A DNA stretch of 5,972 nucleotides from Methanodesulfokora sp964525965 (GTDB taxonomy: Archaea > Korarchaeota > Korarchaeia > Korarchaeales > Korarchaeaceae), in the NCBI GenBank assembly GCA_964525965.1, contig CAZGKA010000135.1, positions 1-5,972 of the forward strand. The letters run 5' to 3'. Each line of letters opens with the position of its first letter. The first letter of the stretch is position 1. Positions 4,925 through 5,972 of the stretch are shown here, piece by piece. The translations under genes were made by a program, and so were the position numbers. The notes beneath the pieces are model-generated. The model was not told the DNA's origin and ran no database searches. It saw only the letters and a list, made by a program, of their open reading frames with translations.

Positions 4925-5972
4925 GTGACCAAGGTGGATCCCAGCCTTATTGATGAGGTCAGGAGGTATGGAGCTTTTGACGTCACGGCCTGTTACAGTT
5001 GTGGGGTATGTACGGCGATATGCCCTCTGGTCGAGGAGGGACGCGAGTTTCCGAGGAGGATCATAAGATACGCAATTCTGGGGGTTAGAAAGAAGCTCTT
5101 CGGCTCTCCTGAGCTCTGGCTCTGCTACTACTGTGGAGAGTGCACTAACTCCTGCCCGAGACAGGCGGATCCTGGAGGGTTCATGATGGCTGCTAGGAGG
5201 TACGCCATCGCTGAATATTCGCCGGGCAAGGTGGCGAAGGTCTTCTACTCCAAGGTAGGGGCCCCTCTGGTCTTCATAGTACTGACGCTGATAGCTGGGT
5301 TCCTGATGACCCTGTTCGGAGGGACCCCGAACATGAGCTCGGTCGATATATTCTCCCTGCTTCCCAAGGAAACAATACACTACGCCGGAATAGCTGTCGG
5401 CATAATAGTCCTTCTCGGGGCCCTGGTGAACTTAGCAATAATGCACAGACACCTCTCCCAGAACGGTGCCAAGAGCAGCGGGTTATCAGGCCTGATAAAG
5501 GTGATCATAAACGAAGTGGCTTACCAGAGGAGGTATACAAAGTGTGAAAGCAAGGCAAGGTTCCTGACCCACATGTCCCTGTTCTGGGGGTTCCTTCTGC
5601 TGTTCATAGCCTCGGGAGTGAACTTCATCTTAGGAACCAGAAGCCTCGTTGCTATAGTGATAGGGTCCGTCGGGGGGATCCTCCTCCTCGTCGGAGCGGT
5701 GTACTTTGCGGCTAAGAGGATGAGAAAGGGGGAGCCGTTTGCTTCCTACAGCGACTTCATGGACTGGACCTTCTTGGCCCTCATACTGCTGGCGGGAGTG
5801 ACCGGCTTCATCTTGGATTTCGCCCTGCTCACTAACTCGGCATTTCTGGCGTACACCATGTTCTCCATGCACTTGATCGTGGTCTTTGATCTGCTGATAG
5901 CGGCTCCCTTCACGAAGTTCGCCCACGCGATATACAGGCCCTTCGCTCTTTGGATGTCCGGGAGATCTAAGT
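4925..5972 (+). CDS. qmoC: QmoC-like protein: HdrC iron-sulfur domain fused to a heme-b membrane domain (partial, 3' end missing)
   Basis: The frame opens at GTG 4925, 9 nt after GGAGG at 4911-4915, and stays open to the window edge (349 codons). Residues 15-95 form an HdrC-type domain with two [4Fe-4S] motifs, Cys23/26/29/33 and Cys67/70/73/77, each ending Cys-Pro. After a short linker come about six hydrophobic segments, near residues 112-132, 151-173, 212-235, 239-262, 281-303 and 307-327. His216 (RFLTHMSLFWG), His316 (MHLIVVFDLL) and His334 (KFAHAIYRPF) fit the heme-b ligand pattern of the NarI/HdrE/QmoC membrane domains; His152 is another candidate. In Qmo this subunit exchanges electrons with the quinone pool and anchors the soluble flavoproteins. 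Only the very end is probably missing, as family members are around 350-390 residues. The missing stop codon is due to the window edge. Confidence 0.9.
   Translation, partial: MTKVDPSLIDEVRRYGAFDVTACYSCGVCTAICPLVEEGREFPRRIIRYAILGVRKKLFGSPELWLCYYCGECTNSCPRQADPGGFMMAARRYAIAEYSPGKVAKVFYSKVGAPLVFIVLTLIAGFLMTLFGGTPNMSSVDIFSLLPKETIHYAGIAVGIIVLLGALVNLAIMHRHLSQNGAKSSGLSGLIKVIINEVAYQRRYTKCESKARFLTHMSLFWGFLLLFIASGVNFILGTRSLVAIVIGSVGGILLLVGAVYFAAKRMRKGEPFASYSDFMDWTFLALILLAGVTGFILDFALLTNSAFLAYTMFSMHLIVVFDLLIAAPFTKFAHAIYRPFALWMSGRSK

Noticed and set aside
4895..5380. Minus-strand open frame of 161 codons
   Set aside because: It lies antisense to the QmoC-like gene, whose cysteine motifs and membrane segments are clear. 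It has no recognisable domain and arises from the codon bias of the opposite strand.
223..5972. Classical methanogen HdrABC heterodisulfide reductase
   Set aside because: No HdrB with CCG domains is present in the window. The HdrC part is fused to a membrane domain, and DsrE and TusA point to sulfur chemistry instead of coenzyme M/B disulfide reduction.

Overview
The window looks like a piece of a thermophilic archaeal chromosome, most likely from the TACK group (Thermoproteota or Korarchaeota). Arginine is coded almost only by AGG/AGA and isoleucine often by ATA. Start codons are frequently TTG or GTG, most genes have a strong GGAGG/GGTGATC ribosome binding site, and the AT-rich upstream region carries TATA-like boxes instead of -35/-10 elements. 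A narrower placement cannot be supported from this sequence.

Layout: positions 1-222 are a non-coding, AT-rich leader holding a 17-bp palindrome, a T-rich tract and TATA-like sequences. All else is one tightly packed plus-strand operon of seven genes that runs off the right edge. The order is a DsrE-family sulfurtransferase (223-642), TusA (658-918), a stand-alone MvhD-like iron-sulfur protein (938-1348, apparently without a normal start codon), a short HdrA/QmoA-like flavoprotein (1353-2687), a full-length HdrA/QmoB-like flavoprotein (2684-4639), a small winged-helix protein (4636-4920) and a QmoC-like protein that joins an HdrC domain to a multi-spanning membrane domain (4925-end, partial). 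Gene junctions are 4-nt ATGA overlaps or gaps of 4-19 nt, so co-transcription and translational coupling are very likely.

How the genes may work together: the set resembles the quinone-interacting membrane oxidoreductase QmoABC of sulfate reducers, with the MvhD part that is fused to QmoB in bacteria present here as its own gene. DsrE and TusA, at the head of the operon, carry persulfide sulfur between enzymes. The inference is a membrane-anchored Hdr/Qmo-type electron-transfer complex devoted to sulfur metabolism, moving electrons between a membrane quinone pool and a sulfur or flavin-based partner. No HdrB (CCG-domain) gene, DsrAB, DsrC, Apr or Sat is visible, so neither the substrate nor the direction can be fixed from this window.

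The most notable features are the probable ACG start of the MvhD-like gene with its rearranged cysteine set, the complementary loss of iron-sulfur ligands in the two HdrA paralogues, and a DNA-binding-type winged-helix protein embedded between the HdrA-like and HdrC-like genes.
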